Shown here in pieces: positions 1 through 12,800 of a stretch of DNA of 64,000 nucleotides (the first letter of the stretch is position 1; every line of letters begins with the position of its first letter). Both the position numbers and the translations under genes were made by a program. The stretch is from Mercurialis annua (lineage: Eukaryota > Streptophyta > Magnoliopsida > Malpighiales > Euphorbiaceae): positions 9,124,001 to 9,188,000 of the forward strand of contig NC_065570.1 in the NCBI RefSeq assembly GCF_937616625.2, given 5' to 3'. The notes under the pieces were generated by a model. It was not told the origin of the DNA, did not search any database, and saw only the letters and a program-made list of their open reading frames with translations.

Positions 1-638
1 GGGGATAAAAATTAAAACTTAAGGGCATAGCAATGTTTCTACGACAAAAGTTTATAGCTCAAATGAGACCAGAATAGCTATCAGTCCAAGCTATGCAATA
101 AGGAGTAAGGACCATGACATCTAACTAAATATAAAATGCAGGTATTGAATGGAATTATGCGAGAAATTTTTAATTGGCTTTAGAACCATATAGGACAGCA
201 TCAACATCTTTGACTATAATATTGACATGATTACAAGATTTAACTCACATGTTCTGATACATCGCATAATATTAACTTTGGCAAAAGCAAGTTATATTTT
301 AGAGATTTGGGGCTTCAACAGAAGACAGATCAAGTGTTAAAGAAAAAAGTATAAAGTATTCAAAGTATTCGAAGTATTTACTTTCCCAGGCTTTAATTAC
401 TCCTCATTTAATCTTATCTTGTTGGACTAAATGCAACTAAAACTAATCACATGATAACTATATAAAAAAAAAAAAAAACCTTGGCCACCACAACCTTATC
501 AGGAAAAGTACAACCAAATTATCCAAGATATCCACTTATTCTTCCTCAAAAAGTATAAATTAACAAAAATGTAACACTAAACAATTTAAAAGAAAAAAAT
601 AAAGCAATACAGCAAAGACCGCAAAGTTTAGGACATAC
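1..638. other. Intron 1 of the HAKAI-like gene (partial)
   Basis: AT-rich sequence downstream (on the minus strand) of the HAKAI donor. No further exon, RNA gene or repeat structure is recognisable. The intron continues out of the window. Confidence 0.6.
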
Positions 639-893
639 CAGGCGCCCATAGATAGCAATAGGAAAATCACAACGAACACAAAAGTGGACACGTTCGCCGA
701 GCTGGCGTCGGGACCTGCGACCAGCAGTCTTAACAACACTAGCAGCAGTGGCTGCACCAATGCCCTTTGCAACAGGAAGATCAGCAAGGACAAGGTGATC
801 AGGACACGCAACCGTCACAGTATCAACCAGCAAAGGCTTCACCACACCGCCTCCACCACTCTCCAACGATGGCTTGCTAAGCCGAATCAGCAT
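639..893 (-). CDS. HAKAI: HAKAI-like E3 ubiquitin ligase, first coding exon (5' partial; gene runs off the left edge)
   Basis: Reading leftwards from the ATG at 893, the exon encodes about 85 residues. It starts MLIRLSKPSLESG and includes VTVACPDHLVLADLPVAKG, then GRRSRRQLGERVHFCVRCD, then FPIAIYGRL. This matches the N-terminus of plant HAKAI-type RING proteins as I remember them. The CVRC pair is the first zinc-ligand pair of the RING-like domain. A GTATGT donor follows at 638, so the rest of the RING lies beyond base 1; I found no second exon in 1-630. Plant HAKAI is an E3 ligase associated with the nuclear m6A methyltransferase complex (family knowledge). A likely non-coding first exon ends at 1195 with donor GTAAGC, and an AG at 899-900 would rejoin it just upstream of the ATG (inference). 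The reading frame past 639 is intron. Confidence 0.85.
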
Positions 894-898
894 TGTAT

Positions 899-1320
899 CT
901 AATTTTTTCTCGCCTTAAACCGCAAAAGCCTAAGAAGCACTCCGTCTATAAGCAAAACCCTAGTAGAGACAGCATTGATTAATCAATTCAAAATTCAAAA
1001 CTAAGTGTCTGACGATAGTATTCTAAGATTTTCAATAACTATAATCGTGTTTAAACCCTAATTATGGATATAATATAATAAAGTCAACGATTTAAAATCG
1101 AAATCGTGATTTTCAATTTTGTAATTAGCTCATCTAAGTTAGATACAGATACAGTAGAAAAAATTAATAAGGAAAAGCACTGAAGAATGCTTACCGGCGG
1201 GGCTGTGAGGTGGTTGCGGCGGTTTAATGGACACTGTTTATGAATTTGGGCGACGGAAACGGCCACCGGCAGATTACAGTACAGAATTGATGAGTAAAAC
1301 CAGCCGGTTCGCTGTCTATC
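899..1320 (-). promoter_or_regulatory. Probable 5' leader, leader intron and promoter of the HAKAI-like gene
   Basis: On the minus strand a GC-rich stretch (about 1196-1300) ends in donor GTAAGC at 1194-1189. A TTAG acceptor lies at 902-899, five bases before the ATG, suggesting a leader exon plus a leader intron of about 295 bp. Telo-box-like AAACCCTA motifs sit at about 954-961 and about 1053. A short open frame in this leader has no recognisable homology. Exon limits are inferred from splice signals only. Confidence 0.45.
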
Positions 1321-1353
1321 TAGCGCTTTTTTACTTATCTATGCTTTTCAAAT

Positions 1354-2528
1354 GAACAAAGGATCACTTTCACCCCTGAACTTGCGTCAAAATATCAAAA
1401 AAGTCCAAAGCTGCAAAACCGGATCACTTATACCCTGAACTTGTGTAAACCGGCTCAAAAAGGCCACTTTGCTGACGTGGCGCCTTAATTGGAGAGTGAG
1501 AATAATAAAAATTACAATTAACTCTAATTAATCACACTTAAATATTAATTAACCATATAAATCTAATTAAATTAAAATTAAAAAATTAAATTTTTAACAT
1601 TAAAAAAAAATTTATCTCTTCAACAGATTGGCCGGAAATTTTTCCGGCCAATCTGTTGAAGAACAGACCCATCTGTGGGTCTGTTCACTGTTCATGAACA
1701 GACCCACAGATGGGTCTGTTCAGAACAGACCCAACGGTGGGTCTGTTCTTGAAGAACAGACCCACCGTCGGGTCTGTTCTTGAAGAACAGACCCACCGTC
1801 GGGTCTGTTCATCAAGAACAGACCCATCGGACGGTGGGTCTGTCCTTGAAAGAACAGGCCACCGTCGGGTCTGTTCTTTCAAGGACAGACCCACCGGTGG
1901 TCTGTCCTTTACTTTCAAGGACAGACCCACCGGTGGTCTGTCCTTGAAAGTAAAGGACACACCCACCGTCCGGTGGGTCTGTTCTTCAAGAACAGACCCA
2001 CCGTCTGGTGGGTCTGTTCCGTTGGCTCCTCGCTTGAGGAGCGTTGCTCCTCAGGCGAGGAGCAGGTGGGGAGGAGCAGAGCTCCTCCTCAGAGAAGAGG
2101 AGCAGCTGCTCCTCTTCTCAGGCGAGGAGGAGCTCCTCCTCCTCGCCGGAGACCTATTTTTTTAAAAAAAAATTAATTTGTTTGTAAAAATTATAAAAAG
2201 GTTCTCCATTTTTTTAGTTAATATTGATTTGATATATAAAGTTTTAAATAAAAAGAATTATTATTATTATTTTAGACTATTTTGAGTTAAAAGAAAAAAT
2301 TTTAAAAAAATTTAGGACTATTTTAAACTTTTTTACTATAAAAAACCACTTTGCCAACCAAACCACTATTCAAAACCGGAGAGTGTAGTTCACTTTCTGA
2401 GGTGAGAGTGGGGAGGGGGGTTTTTGACCAAAAATACACAAGTTCAGGGTATAAGTGATCCTATTTCTCAGCTTTGGACTTTTTTGATACTTTGACGCAA
2501 GTTCAGGGGTGAAAGTGATCCTTTATTC
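1354..2528. mobile_element. Non-autonomous MULE-like element, family A, intact ends, 10-bp TSD
   Basis: The left end begins GAACAAAGGATCAC. The right end, read on the minus strand, begins GAATAAAGGATCAC. The inverted termini match for roughly 110 bp. CTTTTCAAAT flanks the element at 1344-1353 and again at 2529-2538, a perfect 10-bp target-site duplication as expected for Mutator-like elements. The interior (about 1625-2155) is a dense series of palindromes: a GGCCGGAAA..TTTCCGGCC hairpin, then many copies of ACAGACCC / GGGTCTGT alternating in orientation, then GAGGAGC / GCTCCTC hairpins. The open frames inside are products of this repetition. It sits immediately upstream of the HAKAI-like leader exon. 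Confidence 0.9.
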
Positions 2529-4371
2529 CTTTTCAAATCGACTTCGAACGGTGCGTTTTACTGTCCTCCGGCCTCTCTCTTTTTTTTTCGGATAAATTTC
2601 TCCCACGGTCCCTGACATTTTGCCTATTTCCTACTAATGTTCTTTTGTTTCATTTTATTATTAAAATATCCATGATATTTAAATTAATGTAAAGAAATAT
2701 CCTTTCCGTCAATTTGTATCGACTTCAAACTGTGTCGTGGGAATTCTTTGTGAACGTGCATGGAAAGTTACACGAGAAGAGGTTGGAAGTTACCTCTTGA
2801 GGTTGAAAGGCTATAAACAGACAGTGGCGGAACCAGGACTCCATTTTAGAAGGGTCAAAATTTTTATGTTCGGCTATTTAGGGGCGGTTATAACCGCCCC
2901 AATGAGAATAAATCTATTTTTTTTATAAAAAATTTTTCCGGCGAGGAGGGTCGGCCGACTCTCCTCGACCCTCCCTATTTCCGCCCCTGTAAACAGATAA
3001 GATTCATGGCAGCTTACCAGCACGTTCCTCTTGGATACTATGAAATGCTTAGAGTAAATCTTTGATATTGTAAACACAAAAAGATATAAAAGGTTGTAAA
3101 GTCAGAGGATGAACATTAATAAAAGATACTATGAAATGCTTGAAGAGAAACTTGCAAAGCCGTATAAGGAAAGTTGTGAATATGCAATATGAGGTCATGC
3201 AACGTGAAAAACAATTTTGGTATGAAGCATGAAGACACCAAATGTGGGTAATTGAGATTCAAGAAGCTGAGAACTAGATCTAGAGATTTAAGAGCGATTT
3301 ATACAAGTTTTGAAGAGATTTTAACTACCATTACAATCATTATAAATAGAAAAATACATCAATAACCCCGATCAAATTCAAAAAACACCCAACAACAAAA
3401 AACGCTTACAAACATTCGTATTTTCTTTACTTTTGACATTTTAATTCTCGATTATTTAGCATAATTTGGAATATTTATTATAAGGTTAACCAAATTCACA
3501 ATCACTTGTTCGAAGTCAAGTTCACACGCTTCTTTTATAGAATCCGCTTCCTGACACGTCCGCAATTTACACATTCATTGTTCGGTTACTTGCTGAAATA
3601 GAAAAACGCTAACAAATACATACTGCGATTTTGCCTCCTGCTGTTATAATTCTAGCTTTTTTTATTGATTTTATTGCTTTAATTGCTGCAAATATAGATA
3701 TTTTTTTTGTTTTAGTTATGTTGAGAGCATGATTATACTTTGTGAATTTGATATATGTGAAAGCAGTGTAACGGTCTGCGAATTCAGGGTGCTTACTTTG
3801 AACTTATAGCAATCTGGTGCTAGTAAACTAAAATTTAAATGGACAGTAAAATAAAACAAAATAATGGATGGCACCCGTCACTCCGCCACGAGAACAAAGA
3901 AAGCCACATTATCTCTTGGCGGCTTTGCTTTATAGAATTTTCAATTAATATAAAACATAAACTATTTCTATTATTTGATAGGACAAAAACCATCATTATT
4001 CGATATTTTATTTTTAGATGAGGCAAAAGTGAGACCATTTTTACTCAAACACATATTGCTAGAGTCTCTCGTAAAAATAGAAGAATTAAGTCAATTCTAA
4101 TTCGTCTGCTAAAGTAATATCTTTGTTTATTTGTGGCTTCCACTACATCAGCGATTAACAGTAATCAAATCCTCAGAATAAATTATCACTAAAATTCCAA
4201 AATGGTGATTATTTTGAAGCTTTTCAAGCATGTAAAATTCCCCCTGTAGGGGACTTCTATCAAAATTTGTAAAAGATAAATAAATCGTCCAATGAGGAAA
4301 CTTATTAAACTGTTAACTACTTCCATTTGTCTCCATGTCCAGGCATGCTGGCTCGACTGCTATTCATAAGC
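2529..4371. other. Intergenic region between HAKAI promoter element and uncoupling-protein gene
   Basis: Apart from the hAT MITE at 2822-2989 I see no gene. Short open frames (for example at 2737-2928 and 3835-4038) have no homology I recognise and no consistent splice context. The part next to 4372 must hold the 3' UTR of the uncoupling-protein gene. Confidence 0.5.
2822..2989. mobile_element. hAT-type MITE, 168 bp, 8-bp TSD
   Basis: The left end is CAGTGGCGGAA and the right end TTCCGCCCCTG, an inverted pair typical of plant hAT MITEs. TAAACAGA is duplicated on both sides (2814-2821 and 2990-2997), an exact 8-bp target-site duplication. Inside are two small hairpins, one around GGGGCGGTTATAACCGCCCC (2881-2900) and one around GGAGGGTCGGCCGACTCTCC. 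Confidence 0.9.
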
Positions 4372-7244
4372 TCACGATGATTCTAAGTCTCTGACAAATT
4401 TCTTTGCCTGTTAATAATAAGATCAGGAAAATTAGAAAACAGAGCATGCTATTTAAACATTATCATGATTGGGCATTTTTTTAGCAAGAATATATGCTAA
4501 AACAAATAACTAAGAAATATATAGCAGATGGAATCAAAAATGTTGAAATGGAAAATGGCGACATGATATTTTTTAAAAGAATAGTTTATAAATATAGAGT
4601 TTAATTTTAAAAAGCAGTTTCGAAAACGAAAACAAAGCACCGAAACATAGGAGTTCAAAAATTTTGTGCAACAAGCTGGTAAGAAGTTGATATTAGTCTA
4701 AGAATCACATTAAAAATCCCAATGGCTAAAACAGAAGAAAATAAATTCTTGGTCAATAAAGACTATTTGTGATCATACCTGTTCTAAGGTTAGAAACATG
4801 ATCACATTCCAGGATCCTAGTCGCCCAAAATTTGGGATAAAACCCTTGTAGAAAGCAAGAGGTCCCTGTAGATGTCAATACCATATATTAACTTCAAGAA
4901 TTTAGTTTCAAATATTCTCAAAAAAATAATAAAATGAATCAAGTATCAAATAAAAAAAATCACAAGAATCTCTATATTTATGCAAGGAATTTTCTGTCCA
5001 GATAGATTTTATTTAAAATGAACAGTTACTAAAATAATAGATACAAGGGATTTCATGTTCATGTAGTAGGATTAAATAAAATGAAGATGTTATATAACCA
5101 GAAAACTCAAAGCAGTACAACTCTCCCTGAAACTTATAAAGGGCAGTACTGAATACAAACATTTCCTCCCTCTTTTTAATTTGTAAAAAAGATTAGTTTT
5201 TGAGAAAAAATCTAGAATGTTAGTGGAAGTGAATGAGATGAACTGAAAAAGCAACAGTTCGTACCCAAATCCCATATATAGAAATGTTAATCCAACTATT
5301 TCGTTCATCAAGGTGCATTCACTCGGGTATATAGAGAATTATTTTTAAGGTGTATAGAGTTAAGAGACAAACATACATCATTCTTCAGGGTCTTAATGAA
5401 GCAATCAAGTGTATTCTTGTAAGCAGCATCTCCCATCATTCGCGACTTAACCTGCCAGATACCAGAGCACAACCAAACGGTTAAAATGGTCTAACACATC
5501 ATTTAATCTAGAAGAGTGAAGACAAAAAAATAAAGTGAATAATTTATCAGCAAGATGTCCTATAAGCTACGTGTATGCTAAAGTTGGAAAACACCGAATA
5601 TTAATAGGTAAAATCATAGAGTTGTTGGTTCATTAATAAAGATGTAAGGTTCCTTCCATAGGATATGAATAAATGCCGAAAATTAAATAAATAAATGATA
5701 GACACATGAAACACCAACCAACTACAGTCTTATTTTAAATGAGGTGCGATATGAGTGCAGATAGTATACCACGTCTACTGGGGAACCGATACAGACAGCA
5801 AAAAAACCTGCGCCGAGCCCAGCAAAAAGATGAGTGACAACATTATCAGTGAATCCAGGAATTTTCAGAATGGTCTGCGTTTGAAATTAGTTGCATTAGA
5901 AGTCAATAACTATAAGAAAACACATGACAGCAATAAGATGAGAAAGGTGTTGAAGTTCACCTCTTTTATTTGATCATAACTGGCAAGTTCAGCAGCATTT
6001 ATAATAGCATTTCGTGCGATATTAGGTCCTATCCCAGTCCAAAGTGCACCAACTCCTTCCTAATATGTACAAACCGAGTAAAATAGTTATTATAGAGTGA
6101 TTAATCAAATCAAGATAAAGAATGCATTATTCCACAATTTTATATCATCTGGATAGAAGGACAACCTGCCTTGCAATCGTAGAATAAGCATTTAAGGCTC
6201 CAGAATATCGCCTTGGCACACCAGGGGCTAATTTTCCTTCAGCTTGAAGTCTAACCTTTACGAGATCAGTTGGATTTGCAATAGAAATTCCTACAGCGCC
6301 TGTATAACGAGAAAGCTATGCTTAAAAACAAAACTTTTAGGTAAAAAAAGACGCTCATTTTTATGACAAAGAAAACTTAATTCACTGATATGAAAGTAAG
6401 TTGACAAAGAAAACTTAATTCCGAAACGCCTTTCCAGTAAACACACCAGTAGTAAGTGCAGCAAGAATTTTCTTAGACAAAGGAACATCTCCTACATGAT
6501 CTTTCCCCACATAGAAGTTCCTAACCTGTCAAGCAAGTAAATAAACAAATAAAATTTTTGTTCAAATAGAGCATTCAAACTAACTCAAAGCTGAGAGAGA
6601 ACTGGAGATATTACAGGCTCATATAACCCAATTCTCAAGCCACCAAATAGGCATTGCCGGTGCAGCCCCGGTATTATGCCTTTCCAGAGGGATGATAGAC
6701 CTTCTTCCCTAGCAATGGTACCCACTGTACCCAACATACCCTTGTATTTAGGTAAGCCCAATCCATCCCCAGCAACAGCTTTCTTCTGGAGTTGGAGTCT
6801 AACTTTTGCAGTGTCCAGAGGAATTGTGCATATCTGCAGTAAATAATTAAGCAGATTCAGCCTTTTATTTCTGTAAAAACAGTTACTGTTGAGCCATAAT
6901 TTAAGAAAACTGATAAGAAAGTAAAACCAAATTGTACAGCAAAGGTTAAAGTGAAAGAATGAAAGAAACGACAATGAATCAGTAATAAATGACAAAACTG
7001 TAACTATCAAACAATCACACAATTTCAGCATTAATGAATCGTCAAAATTTTGAACAAACAAAAAACAAATTAAAAACTTGGATCATTTAATCATCACACT
7101 GAAAATTAAATTGAACTGAATCCAAAAAAAAAAGGCGATCCGAGAGGAACATTGTTTTACCTCGGCGAAACAAGCGGCGAAAGCGCTACTAGCGAAAGTT
7201 CCGGCGAAGGAAATATCAGAACCAGCGTTGCTAGCAGCTACCAT
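4372..7244 (-). CDS. UCP1: Mitochondrial uncoupling protein (plant UCP1/PUMP type), 9 exons, 305 aa
   Basis: Exons, minus strand: 7244-7161, 6833-6615, 6525-6447, 6299-6166, 6059-5961, 5874-5770, 5451-5377, 4865-4779 and 4407-4372. All junctions are GT-AG and the phases join. The product is a six-helix inner-membrane carrier with three SLC25 repeats. The signature motifs are PLDTAKVR at 33-40, PTDLVKVR at 137-144 and PVDVVKSR at 237-244. The N-terminus is [10 protein letters not shown] and the C-terminus is FVRDLESS. Length (about 306 aa) and nine exons match plant UCP1. Members of the family dissipate the proton gradient and also exchange C4 dicarboxylates and amino acids (family knowledge). 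The last intron contains a small TE-like insertion near 4515-4673. No defects seen. Dicarboxylate-carrier paralogues lack these introns, so the UCP1/2 assignment is firm. Confidence 0.96.
4515..4673. mobile_element. Small inverted-terminus element (GCACGGAAA family) in UCP intron 8
   Basis: The right end TTTTGTGCAACA and the interior (TATAAATATAGAGTTT, CGAAACATAGGAGTTC) match copies at 10559-10722 and 44330-44476. The left end is decayed, so its limit is approximate. No target-site duplication was recognised. Confidence 0.55.
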
Positions 7245-7445
7245 GTTGAGATGATGATCGGAGAAGAGAAATGAAGATTTAAGAGAGAAATTGAATGGAG
7301 AAGAAAGTGGGTTAGATAAAGAGAGGAGATTGGTGCAAAAATGGAATATTGGGAAGAGTGACGATCACCAATTGGGTCTTTTCGATTTGATTCCCCGGCT
7401 CTAACAGTTGTTGTTGCCTTCTGTTCTTCGTCGTCATTTCTCATT
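7245..7445 (-). promoter_or_regulatory. 5' leader/promoter region of the uncoupling-protein gene
   Basis: Purine-rich on the plus strand, hence pyrimidine-rich in the sense of the gene, as is common for plant leaders. No clear TATA box could be assigned. The limits are inferred from position only. Confidence 0.35.
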
Positions 7446-7704
7446 TATTTTGTTTCCCACTTGGAGCTCGTTGTCCCATTTTACCAATTCCACTTTTTAA
7501 CCCCAACTATTTTAACCTTTACCAAAAAATTACTACTACTTTTTATATATGAATATTAATTTTAAATAATTTTTTTCTAAAATATATTTTAAAATTAGGT
7601 CCTCTATTTAATATTTTTGTATAACCCCACTTAAAAAAATTAGACTTCACAATAACAAATAATCATTTTACATCATATTTAACTATCTACAATAATAAAA
7701 CTAA

Positions 7705-7924
7705 GGCTGCGTTTGGTTCACAGAATGGAATCGCATGAAATAAAATAGCTATTTCATGAGAAATAGAATAGCTATTTTTTACTTTTTAAAAAGAGTAATT
7801 ATTCTACAAAATCATGAAATAACAATTTTATGGAATTACTATTACATCAACCAAATCGGGGAATAACTATTCTGTACGGAATAACTATTCTATTCCGGAC
7901 ATATTTCATGAATCAAATATAGCG
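7705..7924. mobile_element. Tourist-like (PIF/Harbinger) MITE, 220 bp, TAA target duplication
   Basis: The left end is GGCTGCGTTTGGTTCA and the right end, read on the minus strand, is CGCTATATTTGATTCA. TAA is found on both sides (7702-7704 and 7925-7927), as expected for PIF/Harbinger elements. The interior is built of imperfect inverted repeats such as GGAATAACTATTC. Confidence 0.75.
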
Positions 7925-8037
7925 TAAGGATTAAGTCTTATAATTGAGAATTATATTGGAAACTGACAGTAATAAATTATAATACTCTCAACTCTAAAGT
8001 AAATTTTCTTCCAACTTATACGCTATTTTAAAAAAAA

Positions 8038-8268
8038 ATCATTTATACCCCTAAGATTTGTTTACTAGATCAAGTGAACTTTTAGCATCTGAAAAAATTC
8101 AAATACCCCTAATGTCTTTAATAGTGAACAACTACCCAATTTTGACTCATAAATATGACGTTGGAGGCCTGGTTGTTCACTTTTTAAGACGTTAGGGTAT
8201 ATTTAAATCTTTTCGAACATTAAAGGCTTACTTGATATTCGAGTCAAAATTTAGGGATATAAATGACC
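8038..8268. mobile_element. Hairpin MITE of about 230 bp, family unknown
   Basis: Bases 8038-8120 (ATCATTTATACCCCTAAG...) are the inverted complement of the stretch ending at 8268 (...AGGGATATAAATGACC). The two arms match for about 90 bp with mismatches. No convincing target-site duplication was seen. Confidence 0.65.
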
Positions 8269-9828
8269 CTTTTTCCTTTAAAGAAAGACTGCTCTCCAAA
8301 TTTGTCTGCACAACAGCGGCATATGATCCTCTTTCATGCTCAAAGCTTGCTTATGAAGCCATACTCTATTATTACTCTGTTGAAGAATAAGATGTCCAAC
8401 TTGGTTTTGTTCCAAAAAAAATGGACAACTTGGTTGGAGGGAGACAATGTGCTCTATCCACGGGAATAACTTTTACCTACTCATACACCACAATTCATAC
8501 ACAAATGACATCTAAATTTTTATTACTTTTACGCTTTAAAATTGGTATTGGTATTTGTTCGCGTGAAAATATTTCCAAACTCGAATCTTTGAATTTATAG
8601 ATGGGTACCGTGTGGATTGATGCTTTAACCGGTTCGGTCCGAAAAGTTGAACAGGGTTTGATTTATCTAAATTAAAACATTAATCTGGAGGTTAAGAAAC
8701 CCAGGCGAGATTATTGTTTGAACTACCTCTACTCCTAAGTTAACCAACCGCGGGGGTTGGGGATAGAAAAGCGCAGGGCTTTGAAGTTTGTGTTTGATTG
8801 ATAATTTGGGTTGTAGAGAATACAAACCTAAAGCTAGCTATTTATAGGGGACAAACCCTAAATAGAAAACCTAGTCTAATGAGATACAATCTCTTATTTA
8901 GATAAATACTAAGCTAAATAACAAAGATAATGACTAAAAATAAGATAATGACTAAAAAAGATAACTATTAAGTTAAGATAAAAATAAAAGGATAATTGAT
9001 GGCTTTTGGGCTCAAAAACCCGAATTAGCCCATATGAGCTCTTTTTGGGCCAGTGTAAACAGTATTTTATAAGTATATTTTAGGATTTGATAATTCACAT
9101 ATATAACATTTGGTGTACACACCTACAATTAGGGTTGACAGTTTCTACAATGATGCTATATGAAGTTAAGTGGGTTTGAATTGAATATATATATGAGTGT
9201 AGATTATAAAAGGATCAATTCATATAAATACCAAAAAAAGAAAAGTTTAACTGGGTTTAATCCGCTTAACCCGCAACAACACGTTCAAATCCGTTTAATT
9301 GATTGTGCTACTAAATTACTCGTTAAACATAATTCAAATATATCCATATAAATATGTCAAATCTTTAAATATATCTATTTTTTAATGCATTTTGTTTAGT
9401 CTTTTTGAGGTTTCATTATTTGAAAATTCATTTCTATATTAGTGTTTTCCGATATCAAAATTAATTAATATTGATATATTAATATATTTTATTTATTATT
9501 TAAAATATATTTTATGTTAACCAGTTCAAATAAATTTTACGTAAACTAGCTATGATCTACGTATTATCACATGTTTATTAGTAAATGAGTTAAACGGTTC
9601 GTGTTTTGTTAACTTGATAAGCACGACGTGTTCATATTTAGAATTTCAACATAATTATTTAAATGAGTTGTGCTCAGATTCATTAAATGTAAAGTATATG
9701 TATGTGTTTACATGACATCTGACTGTGAACCACAACATACTGAAGCAAACAATCATCTCATTTTTGCATACTCAACACACAGCTGAGGCTAATTGAAAGA
9801 TGAAATCACACAGTCAATGTCTTCATCT
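8269..9828. other. Intergenic region, 3' side of ceramidase gene
   Basis: AT-rich with no gene that I can support. The part at 9125-9330 contains short GGGTTTAA / TTAACCCGC motifs of the kind found in degenerate repeat elements. Bases just above 9829 should include the ceramidase 3' UTR. Confidence 0.4.
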
Positions 9829-12800
9829 CTATATCAGTACTACAAAGGCACTTGAAGATCCTGTGAAATGGCTAATCGAACCAAAAAGTGCCTTTGCAGC
9901 ACCAAAATGTCTTATCCTGTACACACCAGAAACCGCTGTTTGCGGGATTCGCCATTCTATAGTCGCGTAACTCTGCGGGCTAAGTCGTGCAGGTCTTGAC
10001 CACTTAAATCGCAGGCAGAAGTCGTCGTCATCATATGCTGGTACCCATGTCTTCTGGTTCTGGAGAATCTCAACCAGAGCAAATGTACCCTCTGTCATGA
10101 GGTCATTCCTCGGACAAGCTGACTGAAACCTGACAGAAACCGCGTCGCCTTTTTTGAAGGTTGAGTTAAATGGAATGTCATTTATAACATCTCCAAAATT
10201 TGCATTGAAAGGGGTTGCATCAAGAATAACTGGGGGTAGTAAACTGATTTGCTTGTCAAGGAGATCTGGAGGCTGTGGACCTGGTTCAACAGGTTGGCCG
10301 GTTACGAGTGCTGCAGCTAGTTTCTTGAACTCCTGAATGTAGGCGGCCAGTGTGTGTGGACCATAAAGGGTGGAAGCTCCCTGTGCGAAAAAAACAAATA
10401 ATAAAGAAAAAAATGAAACACGCACAGAGGACTCACTTGAGATCGTAGATTAGTTCGTTAATCTTCGGAACATAAAATATCAAGGTGACTTCTATGAAAC
10501 AGAGGTTACTCCACATTAACAATTAAATTCATCATTTTAGAATCGCTATCATACTAGGTTGTACGGAAATGGATATATTATAACACGAAAAGTTGAAACA
10601 AAAAAGGCGAAAGAATTTTTTTAAAGAACATGCTTTAAATATAAAGTTTTGGAGTTTTCGAAGCCTTTCTGATAACAGAAATGAAATGCCGAAATGTAGG
10701 ACTCAACAAGTTTTCGTGCATTATAGCTGCCTCCATGCTAATATATTTTTGCTGCCATTTCTATTATATTTTTTGCTCGTTTAAAGTATACCATAAACGA
10801 TTGCTAAATATCATGAAGATTGATAGTTTTACCAAAAATTAATAAAGGAAAAATAGTATAATAGATAACACAGACCTCATATCTCTGGACCTTGTACTCC
10901 TCAAATGTGGAGACATACTGTGAGTAAGTATTTGTCAGTCCAGAAATGACAATATGAACATTGCTGTTAAATTCTTTACTTCTTGCAGAAGTGAGAACCA
11001 CTTTGACCGCATCTCGAAGGCGCCTGCCAGCCATGGTAGTAAACTCTGCAAAGCAGTCTTGAATTAGAGATACAAATTGCTGAAAGCAACATAATTTTGG
11101 AACACAAATAGTTTGTCTTCACAGCAACCTGGAGGTTGCATGCTACTGATAAAAACATCTATAGCCAAACATGTTTAGTGCATTAGCACTAAAAGCCCTT
11201 TAATAAAAAATGTCAAGGGAAAAAAATAACAATTAACAGAAAGGGAATTTTACCAGCCGGAACGTTGAGAATGACAAGTTGCCCTATCCGCAAGATTTGA
11301 ATCGGAAGAATTGAGGGCTGCGAAAGGGATGTAAATATGAGAAATATTTAACCCTTATTGTTTACTAAATTCAATGTTCATCAAACTTAACGCCTGTTAT
11401 TTTAACTCGCCAAATTTCACAATCTAAAAGTATAAATAAAAATATAACCATACAAGTTCTGAAAAACCACTTGAAAATTAAAAATATTGTGGTCAAGACT
11501 AACATAGAAAGGCTTATCTCAGTTGTGATCAAAGTATCATACCACCAGCAGAAAACCACTACAATTATAATTATGCAACTCGAAAACTAGTTTTCGTAGT
11601 TAAGTTGTCCAGATATACATATATATTTTACCAATTTCTTTCTTACATAACTACTCATACAGTAGTAATTTAGTTTTGAGTTTTTCTTCCACCAGATATA
11701 ATATTGAAACTTGCGAGCTATTTTAGGTACTTACTGCCCAGTCATATGGTTCCTTCATTTCGCCAGTGTCGAGAAGAATGGGCTTTGGGTGCTGACAACT
11801 AATTTGTTCCTGGCCTGGTGTTTTGAGAACATTCCTCACCAACTTCCAGAAAGGATTTCCCTGAAAGAGTTCAACAAAAATCGTAAAATTCAGGAAGTTG
11901 ATGCATTTCGTATTAACGAAAGTTATGGCAATATGTCCAACAAAAGTTCATAAGCGTCCGACTTGCCATGTCATCCCCTTGCTTGAAATCAAAAGCTCCA
12001 GGACCGTCAGTGGTTCCTGCGGCAAAACCAAATCCCACAGAAGCAGGACATGTTTTTACAACCTCACTACCCAGTGAGACATCAAGGTTTGAGAAGTCCA
12101 AATAAGCATGTCTATACTGTATCTTTCCTTTCAGCTGCTCAGTTGCCTTGTTAAACAATTCAACAGCTTTTCTGAATTGCCTTTCTCCGATGATTCTTGT
12201 ACTCTCAAATTCATCTGGGTGACTACAAAATGAATAAGAGAACCAGTTTTGGATGGCAAATAAGTTATAGATTTCCCATTTTAGGAAGAAAAAAAAACTG
12301 AATAAGTAAGCCAAGAAAAAAACAGAAAAGAGTTGATAAGATATACCCTGGACCCCGGCCATAGCATAGTTCATTCTTTCCATTGCAGGTACTATGATTG
12401 AAATCACAAGGTAATCCAGTGTCTGTGCAGAATGCGCCTAGAACATTCGGGCTTACATCACCACAATTGCTTTGACAGAATGCTGACACAAATTGTGGTC
12501 TATCTACTTGCCGCATAGAATTCCTCACACGTTTTGCAACACTAAGAAGCCTCGTTGCAGGGCGGCCCTGAGAAGACTTAAAGGAGGCAGCAATTTCCAT
12601 CAGCTCCATACCTGTTCAGATAGCTATGACTATAAATATTAGGTATAATACCATGTGAGAAATAGAATTATAACATTCTGTAAAACACATTACGGAACTT
12701 TGACTGCCCAATTCAAGTTAGCTAATATCCCAATCTAACACTCTATGCATCTACTTTAGTCAAGAACAGAAAATTAACTTACGATTCTCATTGATATTAG

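Noticed and set aside
1677..1995. Regularly spaced palindromes resembling a CRISPR array
   Set aside because: Repeats alternate in orientation with variable, non-unique spacers, inside a plant transposon with target duplications.
1685..2176. Overlapping open frames on both strands with repeated peptides such as KNRPTVGS and DRPPVGLS
   Set aside because: They come from the palindromic ACAGACCC/GGGTCTGT array inside a transposon; periodic sequence without stops, no homology.
7238..7444. 68-codon minus-strand frame just above the uncoupling-protein ATG
   Set aside because: It lies in the leader/promoter of that gene and has no family resemblance.
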